Source: an uncultured Clostridia bacterium
GTDB taxonomy: Bacteria > Bacillota > Clostridia > Oscillospirales > Oscillospiraceae
Direction of reading: 5' to 3'
DNA length: 34,422 bases
NCBI GenBank assembly: GCA_945864305.1
Contig: CAMBAJ010000021.1
Location: 1-34,422 of the forward strand
This document shows, one piece after another, positions 1 through 7,353 of the stretch. The position numbers and the translations under genes are program-made. The first letter of the stretch is position 1, and each line of letters starts with the position of its first letter. Under the pieces are notes generated by a model. It saw only the letters and a list, made by a program, of their open reading frames with translations, was not told the origin of the DNA and did not search any database.

Positions 1-48
1 AGACATGGTCATCACCAGAGCCAGAACCAGAGAAAGGAACTTCTTCAT
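1..48 (-). CDS. N-terminus of a secreted lipoprotein or binding protein (partial)
   Basis: Only the first 16 codons lie in the window; the gene runs off the left edge. They read MKKFLSLVLALVMTMS, a positively charged start followed by a hydrophobic stretch, as in Gram-positive lipoprotein signal peptides. It closely resembles the start of the binding lipoprotein at 5956. An AAGGAGGA ribosome binding site lies at 57-64, eight bases before the ATG. A solute-binding lipoprotein is the best guess, but the mature protein is not visible. Confidence 0.6.
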   Translation of the reverse strand, partial: MKKFLSLVLALVMTMS

Positions 49-181
49 GGGGTTTTTCCTCCTTTAAAATTTTTGCAAAACGCGCCAGTCTTCCACACCA
101 GCCGGAAAATGGGTATCGGGGGCTAGCCAACCCCGTGTTGTCCGGACAGGCAGGGAAGCGTCCGGCGCTTTTTGCAAGCAC

Positions 182-210
182 AATGTACGATAAAAAATCT
201 TGCGTCTCAA
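182..210 (-). promoter_or_regulatory. Candidate sigma-A promoter of the left-edge lipoprotein gene
   Basis: On the minus strand, TTGAGA (205-210) is separated by 17 bases from TACATT (182-187). It would give a leader of about 125 nt. The rest of 65-347 shows no gene; no riboswitch was recognised in the leader. Confidence 0.4.
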
Positions 211-342
211 GGGTTTCGGCAGTCTTTTAACTCAACTGAAAATCGCCGTATTATCCATTGGTTTTGATTGTCAGGAGGAAATAACGATTAGAAGATTTTA
301 GTTCATTATCATGTAACCCGACCATGATTCCGCGGTATGGCA

Positions 343-381
343 ATCAAAAAGACGGCGCGCCTTTCCCGGCGCGCCGTCTTT
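343..381 (-). terminator. Intrinsic terminator after the 427-aa gene
   Basis: A perfect 14-bp stem (348-361 with 368-381, six-base loop) is followed on the minus strand by TTTTTG. It begins at the stop codon of the minus-strand gene 381-1664. Confidence 0.9.
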
Positions 382-1664
382 CATTCCACTTTTCGCTTTT
401 CATCCTGCGGCAAATAATACTTCTGTCCCTGCTGGACCAGCTCCCCGGCCTGCACCAGATGCCGCAGCACCAGCGTACACTGCTTGGGACGGATGTGCAG
501 CAGCTCCACGATGTCCTGCCGGTAGGCAAAGCCCGCCCGCTCCAGATATGCCCGGATGGTCTCCAGGTGCTTCTCCGGCGGAACCACCGTGCCGGGCAGA
601 TAGTACTTGCCGCCCACCCGGACCAGCTTCTTACGCTCCGTCAGCCGGTGCAGGCGGCTATACGCCGCCGTCTTTGATATGCCCAGCAGCTCCATCACGT
701 CTCCCCGGGACACTGCCCCCAGTTCCAGGGCTCTGGCCAGAATCAGGCTGTCCTCGCTCTCCCGGCCCTCGTCCTTCCGCAGGTCCCGCAGCAGCACGTG
801 CTCCATGCCGCCCCGGATCAGCGCCGCCCGGGTCATCCGGGACAGCCGGGGCAGGTCCACCGGATTCCGGGAGTGCTCCGTCAGCAGTACGTGGGGGTCG
901 TCCGACGGCGCCCGGCGTGCCTGGGTCTCCTCCAGCAGGCGGCGCACCGCGCTAGTCAATGGGATGCTGCGTCCGGGCAGCACAAGAAGGCCCCGGGCAA
1001 AATCCACCTGGGACCAGGTCAGCGATATGATCTCCTGCGCTTGAAGCCCCATCTGCCAGGCCAGCCACAACGCCAGCCCCGCCGGGGTATTGCGCTCCGC
1101 TTGAAGGACTTTCCACAGCTTGAACTCGTCTACCTGGGGAGACGGTTCCCGGCTTTGCCAGGTCGTGTTCTTCCTTTCCGGCACATAGCCGGAGAACCGG
1201 GCCTGCAGGGCCGGGACCTCCACGCCGCTGATGCGGGCCACCGTTGGCCAGTCCTGGGTCTCCAACTGGCGGATAATCCAGTCGTGGCGCAGGTCCATCA
1301 GCCGCACCTGGGGCTGTCCGCCCCGGTCCATGGCCTGACGGGCCAGCCGGGAGATGGACTCCGGCCGCAGCGGCGTCTTCGCCCGGGAGGACAGAACCAC
1401 GTAGGGCGTCTGCTCCCCGCTGGCCTCGTAACGGCTCCAGAGGTAGGTCCGCAGTTCCGGGCTCAGCGGGACCATGCGGTCCGGCAGTTCCAGGCGGTCA
1501 TCCAGAAAGGAGACCTGGGACCAGGTCAGGCCCGCGATCTCCTCCCGGGTCAGGCCCGCCAGCCAGGCCAGCCGCACAACGGCGCCCTCCGGGCCAGTCC
1601 GCTCCCGCTCCAAGATTCGGCGCATAGCGGCCTCCTCCGGCCGGTTCACCACATACTCCCGCAC
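381..1664 (-). CDS. Tandem degenerate integrase-like and winged-helix protein
   Basis: 427 aa, GTG start (GAGGAG box at 1671-1676). The protein is built from two kinds of repeats. Residues about 10-165 and 185-305 each resemble a tyrosine-recombinase catalytic core: 'GLTREEIAGLTWSQVSF' (37-53) and 'GLQAQEIISLTWSQVDF' (206-222) match the helix that normally carries the first catalytic Arg, which is Thr and Gln here. 'LMDLRHDW' (122-129) and 'LRDLRKDE' (292-299) match the second box, with its His replaced. No nucleophilic Tyr context is visible. Residues about 310-357 and 364-419 look like two winged helices, each ending in KYYLP. I infer a catalytically dead DNA-binding protein, possibly regulatory; its function is unknown. 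A monocistronic unit with its own terminator. Confidence 0.75.
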   Translation of the reverse strand: MREYVVNRPEEAAMRRILERERTGPEGAVVRLAWLAGLTREEIAGLTWSQVSFLDDRLELPDRMVPLSPELRTYLWSRYEASGEQTPYVVLSSRAKTPLRPESISRLARQAMDRGGQPQVRLMDLRHDWIIRQLETQDWPTVARISGVEVPALQARFSGYVPERKNTTWQSREPSPQVDEFKLWKVLQAERNTPAGLALWLAWQMGLQAQEIISLTWSQVDFARGLLVLPGRSIPLTSAVRRLLEETQARRAPSDDPHVLLTEHSRNPVDLPRLSRMTRAALIRGGMEHVLLRDLRKDEGRESEDSLILARALELGAVSRGDVMELLGISKTAAYSRLHRLTERKKLVRVGGKYYLPGTVVPPEKHLETIRAYLERAGFAYRQDIVELLHIRPKQCTLVLRHLVQAGELVQQGQKYYLPQDEKRKVE

Positions 1665-1758
1665 GACGCACTCCTCTCCGTCCAGACCGTGCTCCGTTAT
1701 CTTTGCATAGCAAGCAAAGCGGAATTTTGGAAAAATCCGTTAGGGGAGGCAGCCCGGT

Positions 1759-2085
1759 TCAGCATTCAGTCTTCAAGCGTGATGCGGCAGCCACAGTCTG
1801 GACGCCTGTCAGGTCCCAGCAGCCGTGGCGGGTGATCAGACCGCCGGACAGGCGGCCGTCCTCCACGGTAAAAATGGCGTCGTAGGGCTCCTTGTCCAGC
1901 GTGGAGCGCAGATTTCCGGAAATCAGGTACTTGCCGCTTTGCAGCACACTCCCGGAAAATCGGTTCCGGTGGCCCAGCAAGCTGAAATAGCCGGACACCG
2001 CCTGGGTGTCCTCCTGGAGCAGCAGCTCACCGGCACGGGGACCCATTTGACTTTGCAGGATCACTGTGTAGCAAACTCTTTTCAC
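1759..2085 (-). CDS. Small conserved-looking protein of unknown function
   Basis: 108 aa from a GTG start at 2085. This start is preferred because an AGGAGTG box lies at 2091-2097; an in-frame extension to 2133 has no such box. The sequence starts MKRVCYTVILQSQMGPR and is rich in alternating hydrophobic residues and glycine turns, suggesting a small beta-rich domain. It has no signal peptide or membrane segment. I do not recognise the family. It has its own promoter (-10 at 2108) and lies 94 bp upstream of the 427-aa gene on the same strand, so the two could be cotranscribed. Confidence 0.6.
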   Translation of the reverse strand: MKRVCYTVILQSQMGPRAGELLLQEDTQAVSGYFSLLGHRNRFSGSVLQSGKYLISGNLRSTLDKEPYDAIFTVEDGRLSGGLITRHGCWDLTGVQTVAAASRLKTEC

Positions 2086-2107
2086 AACATCACTCCTGTT
2101 GCGGCAC

Positions 2108-2113
2108 ATTATA
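2108..2113 (-). promoter_or_regulatory. -10 element (TATAAT) of the 108-aa gene
   Basis: A perfect TATAAT on the minus strand 23 bases before the GTG start. The -35 is poor (T-rich sequence around 2130-2136). A separate dyad, GACAATTA-N5-TAATTGTC at 2168-2188, lies upstream and could be an operator. Confidence 0.45.
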
Positions 2114-2167
2114 AAGGGGGTCAAATTTTCCAAAAACGGTCAATTTTGTAAAAAACGTCGATTTTCT

Positions 2168-2188
2168 GACAATTAAACTGTAATTGTC
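2168..2188. promoter_or_regulatory. Inverted repeat, possible operator
   Basis: GACAATTA (2168-2175) and TAATTGTC (2181-2188) form a perfect 8-bp dyad with a 5-base spacer. It lies between the tetR terminator and the promoter of the 108-aa gene. Its size fits a dimeric regulator such as the adjacent TetR protein, but nothing ties the two together directly. Confidence 0.35.
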
Positions 2189-2226
2189 AAAAAGAGCGAG
2201 GACAGGTGGATTTCCTGTCCTCGCTC
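2188..2226 (-). terminator. Intrinsic terminator of tetR
   Basis: A 13-bp perfect stem (2194-2206 with 2214-2226, 7-base loop), followed on the minus strand by TTTTTG (2188-2193). It lies 13 bases past the tetR stop codon. Confidence 0.9.
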
Positions 2227-2239
2227 GGATATCGGATAT

Positions 2240-2833
2240 TCAGTTCCATTTTCCCCAGTAGGGGAGGTTCTGCCAAACAGCACCTATGGCGCTCTGGTGT
2301 ACGGATTCCTCCAGCATGGCGATCACCTCTTCCCTGGACTGCTTCAGGTCACCGCAGATCCACCGCTCCAGCAGCGCCAGCAGGAGCGTCTCACCGGAGG
2401 CCCTGTGCCGACGTTCCGTTTCGGCGTCAGGCGGTACACCGCATCGTTCCCGGTAGTATGTAAGCGTTTTCTCCATAAGCTGCGAAATCGCATCATGAAA
2501 GACCTCCTCCAGGCCGGTCCTTCCCCGGTTTTCCAAGATTGCCTGATAATAGGGCCGGTCTGTCTCCGTATGGTCCAGTAAATCACCCAGCACCTGCTGC
2601 CAGGTGAGGCATTCCTCCTGTCGTCGGGGCAGGCTCTCGCGCTCTCGACAGACAGACCAGTTGAATAGGTCGTACACATCCGAAAAATGATAATAAAACG
2701 ACTGACGCCGGATGCCGCACTGTTCCGTCAGTTCCCGCACCCGAATCTGGGACAGCGGCTTTTGCTTCAGCAGCTCCTTCAGCGCCCGGTCCAGCTGGTA
2801 TTTTGTCCGATTACCGCAGGTCTCCTCCGGCAT
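2240..2833 (-). CDS. TetR/AcrR family regulator, DhaS-like
   Basis: 197 aa from the ATG at 2833, chosen for the GGGAGGAG box six bases upstream; a GTG 21 bp earlier would overlap that box. The N-terminus has the TetR helix-turn-helix: 'IRVRELTEQCGIRRQSFYYHF' less its last residue, followed by the DVYDLFNW segment. This form (KPLSQI, CGIRRQSFYYHF, DLF.W) is typical of the DhaS-like branch with a TetR_C type ligand domain, seen in dihydroxyacetone kinase activators and many regulators of unknown role. The gene stands alone; YesL lies upstream on the same strand. Its target and ligand are unknown. A promoter with a tandem repeat lies immediately upstream. Confidence 0.88.
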   Translation of the reverse strand: MPEETCGNRTKYQLDRALKELLKQKPLSQIRVRELTEQCGIRRQSFYYHFSDVYDLFNWSVCRERESLPRRQEECLTWQQVLGDLLDHTETDRPYYQAILENRGRTGLEEVFHDAISQLMEKTLTYYRERCGVPPDAETERRHRASGETLLLALLERWICGDLKQSREEVIAMLEESVHQSAIGAVWQNLPYWGKWN

Positions 2834-2871
2834 ATCGATCTCCTCCCATCCCACATGGCCGTATCTTTCTA

Positions 2872-2916
2872 TTTAGCATACCTTTTAGCATACCTCGCGC
2901 ATTTCCTCCCCGTCAA
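2872..2916 (-). promoter_or_regulatory. tetR promoter with tandem 11-bp repeat
   Basis: Minus strand: TTGACG (2911-2916), 18 bases, TATGCT (2887-2892). The motif TTTAGCATACC (plus-strand reading) occurs twice, at 2872-2882 and 2884-2894, so the -10 region is duplicated 12 bp apart. The repeat could be an autoregulatory site or two overlapping -10 elements. Confidence 0.55.
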
Positions 2917-2950
2917 GACGGGATACACCCGCTTTCACCGTGCGGAAATC

Positions 2951-2989
2951 AGGCGGAAAGGAACGCCGCCAACGCCCTCCTTTCCGCCT
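2951..2989. repeat. Hairpin downstream of the yesL-like gene
   Basis: A 12-bp perfect stem (2951-2962 with 2978-2989) with a 15-base loop, just past the stop of the yesL-like gene. There is no T-run on the minus strand; a short TTTT follows on the plus strand. It may end the minus-strand transcript weakly. Confidence 0.4.
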
Positions 2990-2993
2990 TTTC

Positions 2994-3650
2994 TCAGTGA
3001 TTTGACCACTTTTCAAGGACTCCCTCCATAATTAGTAGCTTTCCCCACGCAATGACCGCGAATCCGAAAAGCAGCCATATTCCCGTCAATGTCAGGGACG
3101 CCGTAAAACAGCACGCCGCCAGCAAAACGCCAGCTCCCTCCAGCAGCAACAGCAGCAGGGAGCGTCCCAGTTCCCGCAGCCCCAAGAGAAACGCCGCCGG
3201 AAGCGCCTCCCGCCAAGAGGTTTCGCCGGAAGCCAGCAGAGGAAAGAGCCACAGCAGTGCGATAGCCATCACCGCACTGGCCAGCAGCAACGGTGCCAAC
3301 AGGAAAAAGTGGTCTGTCAAGTTCTCCCGAAGCACGATACGCCAGGCGGTTGCCAGTGCGGTGCCCACTCCCAGCGTCAGCAGCCACAGCGGCAGGGAGG
3401 GGAGGAGGGTTTTGGCGAATACCTGAAAAAACCGTTTGAAAGCGGTATCATAGGTCTGTTCCTTCCGCTCCAGCAATACGGTATACAGGGCAATCAGCGC
3501 GGCACCGCCGGTGACCGCCGGCAAGCTGCACACCAGCCAGCACACATTTGCCGACGCCAGCAGCGCAACACGGCCTATAAATGTCATAAACTTTGAATCA
3601 TCATTGAAAAATCCTGTGATCATATTTGAAAAAGTTCTTTTCTTTTTCAT
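2994..3650 (-). CDS. YesL family (DUF624) membrane protein
   Basis: 218 aa. The ATG at 3650 is chosen for the AAAGGAGT box about ten bases upstream. It has four to six hydrophobic segments, starting at 'FMTFIGRVALLASANVCWLV', and the DUF624 pattern FFN(D)xSKF...N..W.....P..T.GAA..AL. YesL-like proteins are small integral membrane proteins of unknown mechanism encoded beside carbohydrate ABC importers. That fits here: the gene is divergent from the LacI regulator and importer operon, and two LacI-type operators lie in the shared intergenic region. Likely coregulated with the importer. Confidence 0.85.
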   Translation of the reverse strand: MKKKRTFSNMITGFFNDDSKFMTFIGRVALLASANVCWLVCSLPAVTGGAALIALYTVLLERKEQTYDTAFKRFFQVFAKTLLPSLPLWLLTLGVGTALATAWRIVLRENLTDHFFLLAPLLLASAVMAIALLWLFPLLASGETSWREALPAAFLLGLRELGRSLLLLLLEGAGVLLAACCFTASLTLTGIWLLFGFAVIAWGKLLIMEGVLEKWSNH

Positions 3651-3699
3651 AGCCTTCCACTCCTTTTTCCCCATCCATACGTCCTCATTCTCTTTATTC

Positions 3700-3729
3700 A
3701 GTATAGGGTATTTTCCCGTACCCTGTCAA
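3700..3729 (-). promoter_or_regulatory. Sigma-A promoter of the yesL-like gene
   Basis: Minus strand: TTGACA (3724-3729), 18 bases, TATACT (3700-3705). A further TATAAT on the same strand at 3766-3771 sits between two LacI-type operators and may be a second, repressible start. Confidence 0.7.
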
Positions 3730-3750
3730 TTCAGATGTGTGCTTCCAAAG

Positions 3751-3764
3751 TGTAAGCGGTTTCA
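3751..3764. promoter_or_regulatory. LacI/CRE-type operator 1
   Basis: TGTAAGCGGTTTCA matches the catabolite-response/LacI consensus TGWAANCGNTNWCA at every defined position. It lies upstream of the yesL promoter. CcpA or the adjacent LacI protein could bind. Confidence 0.65.
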
Positions 3765-3786
3765 TTATATGTTATCTTGCACAATC

Positions 3787-3800
3787 CGAAATCGCTTACA
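3787..3800. promoter_or_regulatory. LacI/CRE-type operator 2
   Basis: Minus-strand TGTAAGCGATTTCG, 36 bp from operator 1 and sharing the TGTAAGCG core. Its last base departs from the consensus. Confidence 0.5.
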
Positions 3801-3917
3801 ACCTATTATTTGTACAAATTTGCTGGTTACCCCTTGCATTTTTTTAAAAACAATGGTACGTTCATTATAGAAACACAGGGGAGGACGATGGTTCTCCCTT
3901 GTATCATCTCTTAGTTT

Positions 3918-3931
3918 TGTAAGGGCTTACA
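3918..3931. promoter_or_regulatory. Palindromic LacI operator at the lacI leader
   Basis: TGTAAGGGCTTACA is a nearly symmetric 14-mer (TGTAAG...CTTACA) 22 bases before the lacI-type start codon, ahead of its GGGGGAGG box. Its position suggests autoregulation. Confidence 0.6.
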
Positions 3932-3953
3932 TTTTGGGGGAGGCAGGGCAGAT

Positions 3954-4943
3954 ATGAACGCGACCATCTACGATGTCTCCCGGCTCTCCGGTGTATCCAC
4001 CGCCACTGTCTCCCGGGCCTTTTCCAACCCCGAGCAGGTCCGGGAGGCCACCAGGCGCAAGGTCTTTGAGGCAGCGGAGGTCCTGCATTACTATCCGAAC
4101 GCCATTGCCCGGGCCATGGCCCGCCAGCGGACTGACAAAATCGCCTACCTGATCTGCAAAAAGGACGCCACGATCTTAGACGAGTTCTATGCCAGCATCT
4201 GTGAGAGTATCATGCGCAAGGTCAACCGCTCTGACTACCAGCTTCTGATCTCCACGGCGGACGACTGGCATCAGACCGCCAGTACCGCTCAGACCAAGCA
4301 GATTGAGGGTGTCATTCTGGGCGGCAACGCTCAAGCGGAACTGGTTTCCGAGCTCCAAAGTCAAAATGTGGCTGTGGTTCTGGTCAACAACCGTATGGCC
4401 GGATTCGATCTCCCCTGTGTGGTCTCCGACGAGAGAGGCGGCGTCCGTCAGGCTCTGGAGCATCTGATGGACCGGGGGCACCGCCACATCGCTATGGTCT
4501 GTGGACGGTTCTCCCCCTATATTATCGGAGAGCGCTATCACGCTTTTCTGGAGGTCATGGAAGACCACGGCTTGACCGTGGATGCCTCCGACATCAAAAT
4601 GTGTGACCCGGATGTGGAGAGCGCCACCCAGGCGGCGCTGGAACTACTGGACCGGCCTGACCGCCCCACCGCCGTGTTCGGCGCCAACGATGTGATCGCC
4701 GCCGGCATTTTAAAGGCCGCCCGCCGGCTGCGGATGCGGCTTCCGGAAGACTTGGCGGTGGTGGGCTTTGACGATTCCACCATCTGCGGCATGCTGGAGC
4801 CGGAGTTGACCTCCGTCCATATCAACTGTCAGGCGATGGGGGAGACCTGCATGGACCTGCTGAAAGCCCTGATGGACCGGGAGCCGGACGTCCCCCGGCT
4901 CACTGTGATTCCCACGGAGCTGCAGGTCCGAAGCTCCTCATAA
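3954..4943 (+). CDS. LacI/GalR family transcriptional regulator
   Basis: 329 aa; ATG start with a GGGGGAGG box just upstream. The N-terminal helix-turn-helix and hinge read 'ATIYDVSRLSGVSTATVSRA' through the YYPNAIARAMA hinge helix (about residues 3-60). The rest is a periplasmic-binding-protein-like ligand domain, ending in the typical 'VVGFDDSTICGML' and 'LTSVHIN' segments. It is the first gene before the importer operon. Related 14-bp operators lie upstream of its own start, in the divergent yesL region and directly before the first permease gene, so it is very likely the local repressor. The ligand is probably the imported sugar or a derivative, not identifiable from sequence. Confidence 0.95.
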   Translation: MNATIYDVSRLSGVSTATVSRAFSNPEQVREATRRKVFEAAEVLHYYPNAIARAMARQRTDKIAYLICKKDATILDEFYASICESIMRKVNRSDYQLLISTADDWHQTASTAQTKQIEGVILGGNAQAELVSELQSQNVAVVLVNNRMAGFDLPCVVSDERGGVRQALEHLMDRGHRHIAMVCGRFSPYIIGERYHAFLEVMEDHGLTVDASDIKMCDPDVESATQAALELLDRPDRPTAVFGANDVIAAGILKAARRLRMRLPEDLAVVGFDDSTICGMLEPELTSVHINCQAMGETCMDLLKALMDREPDVPRLTVIPTELQVRSSS

Positions 4944-4949
4944 ACTGCT

Positions 4950-4963
4950 TGTAAGCGATTACT
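4950..4963. promoter_or_regulatory. LacI-type operator before the importer operon
   Basis: TGTAAGCGATTACT lies seven bases after the lacI stop codon and 102 bases before the first permease ATG. It shares the TGTAAGCG half-site with the other operators. A possible -10, TATACT, lies at 5023-5028 with no clear -35. Confidence 0.6.
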
Positions 4964-5065
4964 AAACACAGATTTAACCTATATTTCCCACAACCTCGCT
5001 GGCCCGCATCCGGAGACTCCGGTATACTGAACCAGTCGGACGTCAAGACACAAGGAGGCATCCCA

Positions 5066-5905
5066 ATGAAGGCAAAACGAACTTACATGACGGTGGTCAA
5101 GGGTTTGATCTGCGCCGCTCTGCTGCTGGTTGCCCTGTTTCCCATCTACTGGCTGGTGGCCATGGCCATCCGCCCAACCAGTGAGATGACCGGACATATC
5201 TCCATCATCCCCGCGTCGCTGACGCTGGAGCACTTCGTGCAGCTGTTTACCGAGAAGGGCTTCGGTACGGCCATCGTCAACAGCCTGCAGACCACCCTGA
5301 TCTCCACGGCGCTGTCTTTGATGATCGGTCTGTGCGCGGCCTACATCATCTCCCGCAGCCGGTTCCGCCTCCGGATCAAAAAGCCGCTGACCTACTGGAT
5401 CCTGCTGGTCCGCGTGCTGCCGCCGGTGGCCTTCACCATCCCGCTGTACACCATGTTCTCCAAGCTGGGCATCCTGTACACCAAGATCCCCGTGGTCCTG
5501 GCGTGCATCCTCATCAACATCCCCCTTATCATCTGGTTCATGATCAGCTTCTTCCAGGACCTGCCGGAGGATATTGAGGAGTCCGCCCAAATCGACGGCG
5601 CTACCGAGTGGCAGCTGTTCCGCAAGATCGTCCTGCCCCTGGTGGCCCCCGGCATTGCCGCCATTGCCATGCTGTCCTTCATGTATGCCTGGAACGAGTA
5701 TACATACAGCATCATCTTCGTTCAGTCCCCCAGCAATTACACCGTCCCCCTGGCTCTGGCCGTCCTGAACACAGAGGATAACCTGACCAACTTCGGTCTG
5801 GTGGCCGCCGGCGGTGTGATCTCCGTTATCCCCATCACCCTGTTTGTGATCTTTGCGCAGAACTACTTGATCTCCGGCTTGTCGAGCGGTGCTGTCAAAG
5901 AGTAA
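5066..5905 (+). CDS. Carbohydrate ABC transporter permease, MalG type
   Basis: 279 aa; ATG start after AAGGAGG (5051-5057). Six hydrophobic segments are visible, from 'GLICAALLLVALFPIYWLVA' to 'VISVIPITLFVIFAQNYLI'. The cytoplasmic EAA loop that contacts the ATPase is 'EESAQIDGATEWQLFRKIVL' (about 172-191), as in MalG-type CUT1 permeases. The C-terminus (GLSSGAVKE) is also typical of the family. First gene of the importer operon, separated from the MalF-type partner by the binding protein, an unusual order. No ATPase gene follows, so it probably uses a shared MsmX/UgpC-like ATPase encoded elsewhere. Confidence 0.95.
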   Translation: MKAKRTYMTVVKGLICAALLLVALFPIYWLVAMAIRPTSEMTGHISIIPASLTLEHFVQLFTEKGFGTAIVNSLQTTLISTALSLMIGLCAAYIISRSRFRLRIKKPLTYWILLVRVLPPVAFTIPLYTMFSKLGILYTKIPVVLACILINIPLIIWFMISFFQDLPEDIEESAQIDGATEWQLFRKIVLPLVAPGIAAIAMLSFMYAWNEYTYSIIFVQSPSNYTVPLALAVLNTEDNLTNFGLVAAGGVISVIPITLFVIFAQNYLISGLSSGAVKE

Positions 5906-5955
5906 CAAAATAGAAGGAAAACCGACACAACCATTACAGATTAGGAGGAAAAGAA

Positions 5956-7218
5956 ATGAAAAAGCTGTTAGCGCTGATCCTTGCTCTTGTCATGGCTCTG
6001 TCCCTGGTCGCCTGCGGCGGCGGCAAGACCACTGAAGAAAAGCCCGCCGGCGATTCCGGCAGCAGTTCCAGCGGCTCCGCCGAGCCCACCAAGATGACCC
6101 TGATCCTGCGCGGCGGTACCTACGGCGACGTCATCAAGGCCTGCCTTCCCGCCTTTGAGGCCGAGCACAACGTCAAGTGCGAAGTGCTGGACCTCAGCTT
6201 CGACGACCTGCACAGCAAGATCGCCCTGAACGCCCCCAACCCCCAGGGCGAGTATGACCTGTGCATGGTGGATGGCTCCTGGATGGCTGAGTTCACCGCC
6301 AACAACGTGCTGGCCAATCTCAGCGAGATGGGTTACAGCTTCGATGACGATATCATCCCCGCCACCACGGACATCTGCATGGTGGGCGATGACATCTATC
6401 TGGCCCCCTATTTCGGCAACGTGACCGTCATGCTGTACAACAAGCAGCTGATCGCTGACGCCGGCTACGCCCCCGAGGACATCGACACCTTCGCCGACCT
6501 GATGGACATCGCTCAGAAGACCAACGCCGCCGGCAAGAAGGGCTTCCTGATCCGCGGCGGTTCCGGCGACAACATCGTCTCCGACTTCATCCCCCACCTG
6601 CTGGCCTACGGCGGCTGGGTCGTGGATGAGAACAACCAGCCCACCGTAAACACCCCCGAGTTCAAGGCCGCTTTCGAGAACTACATTGCGCTGTACAAGC
6701 TGGGCGACACCATGGACAAGGATGACATCGTGGCCGCCATCGACAACGGCGACGCCGCTCTGGGCCAGGGCTGGCCCGGCTGGTACGTCCCCACCGCCGA
6801 CTCCAGCGCAAACTACACCGTCATTCCCACCAAGCTGGATGACAACGACACCCCCAAGAACACCTCCATGTACGGCGTGTGGACCATCGGCGTCTGCGAG
6901 AACAGCCCCAACAAGGAGCTGGCCGTTGAGCTGCTGGAGTACCTGATGGATCCCGAGGTCCAGCTGAGCACCATCGACGGCGGCGGCGTGCCCTGCCGTT
7001 ACAGCTGCCTGCTGAACGAGGACGTCCTGGCCAAGTATCCTCACCTGGAGACCGTCTGCGGCGCTCTGGAGACCGGTGTGTATCGTCCCGTCATCGAGGA
7101 GTGGGCCGAGTTCACCAACATCCTGGGCACTGAGATGGATTCCGTCATCCAGGGCGTGAAGTCCATGGACCAGGGCTTGGCCGACGCCCAGAGCGCGCTG
7201 GAAGCCCTGCTTGCCTGA
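5956..7218 (+). CDS. Extracellular solute-binding lipoprotein (family 1)
   Basis: 420 aa; ATG start after AGGAGGAA. The signal peptide ends in a lipobox (LVAC, Cys20), followed by a Gly/Ser-rich linker to about residue 45. The mature domain has the layout of carbohydrate-binding proteins of the MalE/UgpB class ('VDGSWMAEFTANN', 'APYFGNVTVMLYNKQL', 'ELLEYLMDPEVQL'). It is anchored outside the membrane and delivers substrate to the flanking permeases. It lies 50 bp after the MalG-type gene. A GC-rich hairpin without T-run follows, as often seen where the binding protein is made in excess of the permeases. Substrate unknown; the sequence is Asp-rich and has several aromatic residues, consistent with a sugar. 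Confidence 0.94.
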   Translation: MKKLLALILALVMALSLVACGGGKTTEEKPAGDSGSSSSGSAEPTKMTLILRGGTYGDVIKACLPAFEAEHNVKCEVLDLSFDDLHSKIALNAPNPQGEYDLCMVDGSWMAEFTANNVLANLSEMGYSFDDDIIPATTDICMVGDDIYLAPYFGNVTVMLYNKQLIADAGYAPEDIDTFADLMDIAQKTNAAGKKGFLIRGGSGDNIVSDFIPHLLAYGGWVVDENNQPTVNTPEFKAAFENYIALYKLGDTMDKDDIVAAIDNGDAALGQGWPGWYVPTADSSANYTVIPTKLDDNDTPKNTSMYGVWTIGVCENSPNKELAVELLEYLMDPEVQLSTIDGGGVPCRYSCLLNEDVLAKYPHLETVCGALETGVYRPVIEEWAEFTNILGTEMDSVIQGVKSMDQGLADAQSALEALLA

Positions 7219-7266
7219 GTGTTTCCCAAGCCGTTTCCCATCCCTGTCAACTGATCTGACCGCCCG

Positions 7267-7293
7267 TCCGGCGCCGCGAAGTGCGGCGCCGGA
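7267..7293 (+). repeat. Intercistronic hairpin after the binding protein
   Basis: An 11-bp perfect stem (7267-7277 with 7283-7293), five-base loop, no T-run. Probably an mRNA stabiliser or partial attenuator that raises binding protein output relative to the second permease. Confidence 0.6.
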
Positions 7294-7353
7294 CCCCCGG
7301 TGGTTTCTCCGAGAGAAAACCGAGACTCTGTTCTCAGATTGCGAGGGCACCTT

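Noticed and set aside
2459-2472. CRE-like TGTAAGCGTTTTCT
   Set aside because: It lies inside the tetR coding region with no promoter near it; chance match likely.
5968-7350. Long open frame (460 codons) antisense to the binding lipoprotein
   Set aside because: It is a low-complexity shadow (Gly/Val/Ala/His-rich) of a clear lipoprotein gene, caused by GC-rich codon use.
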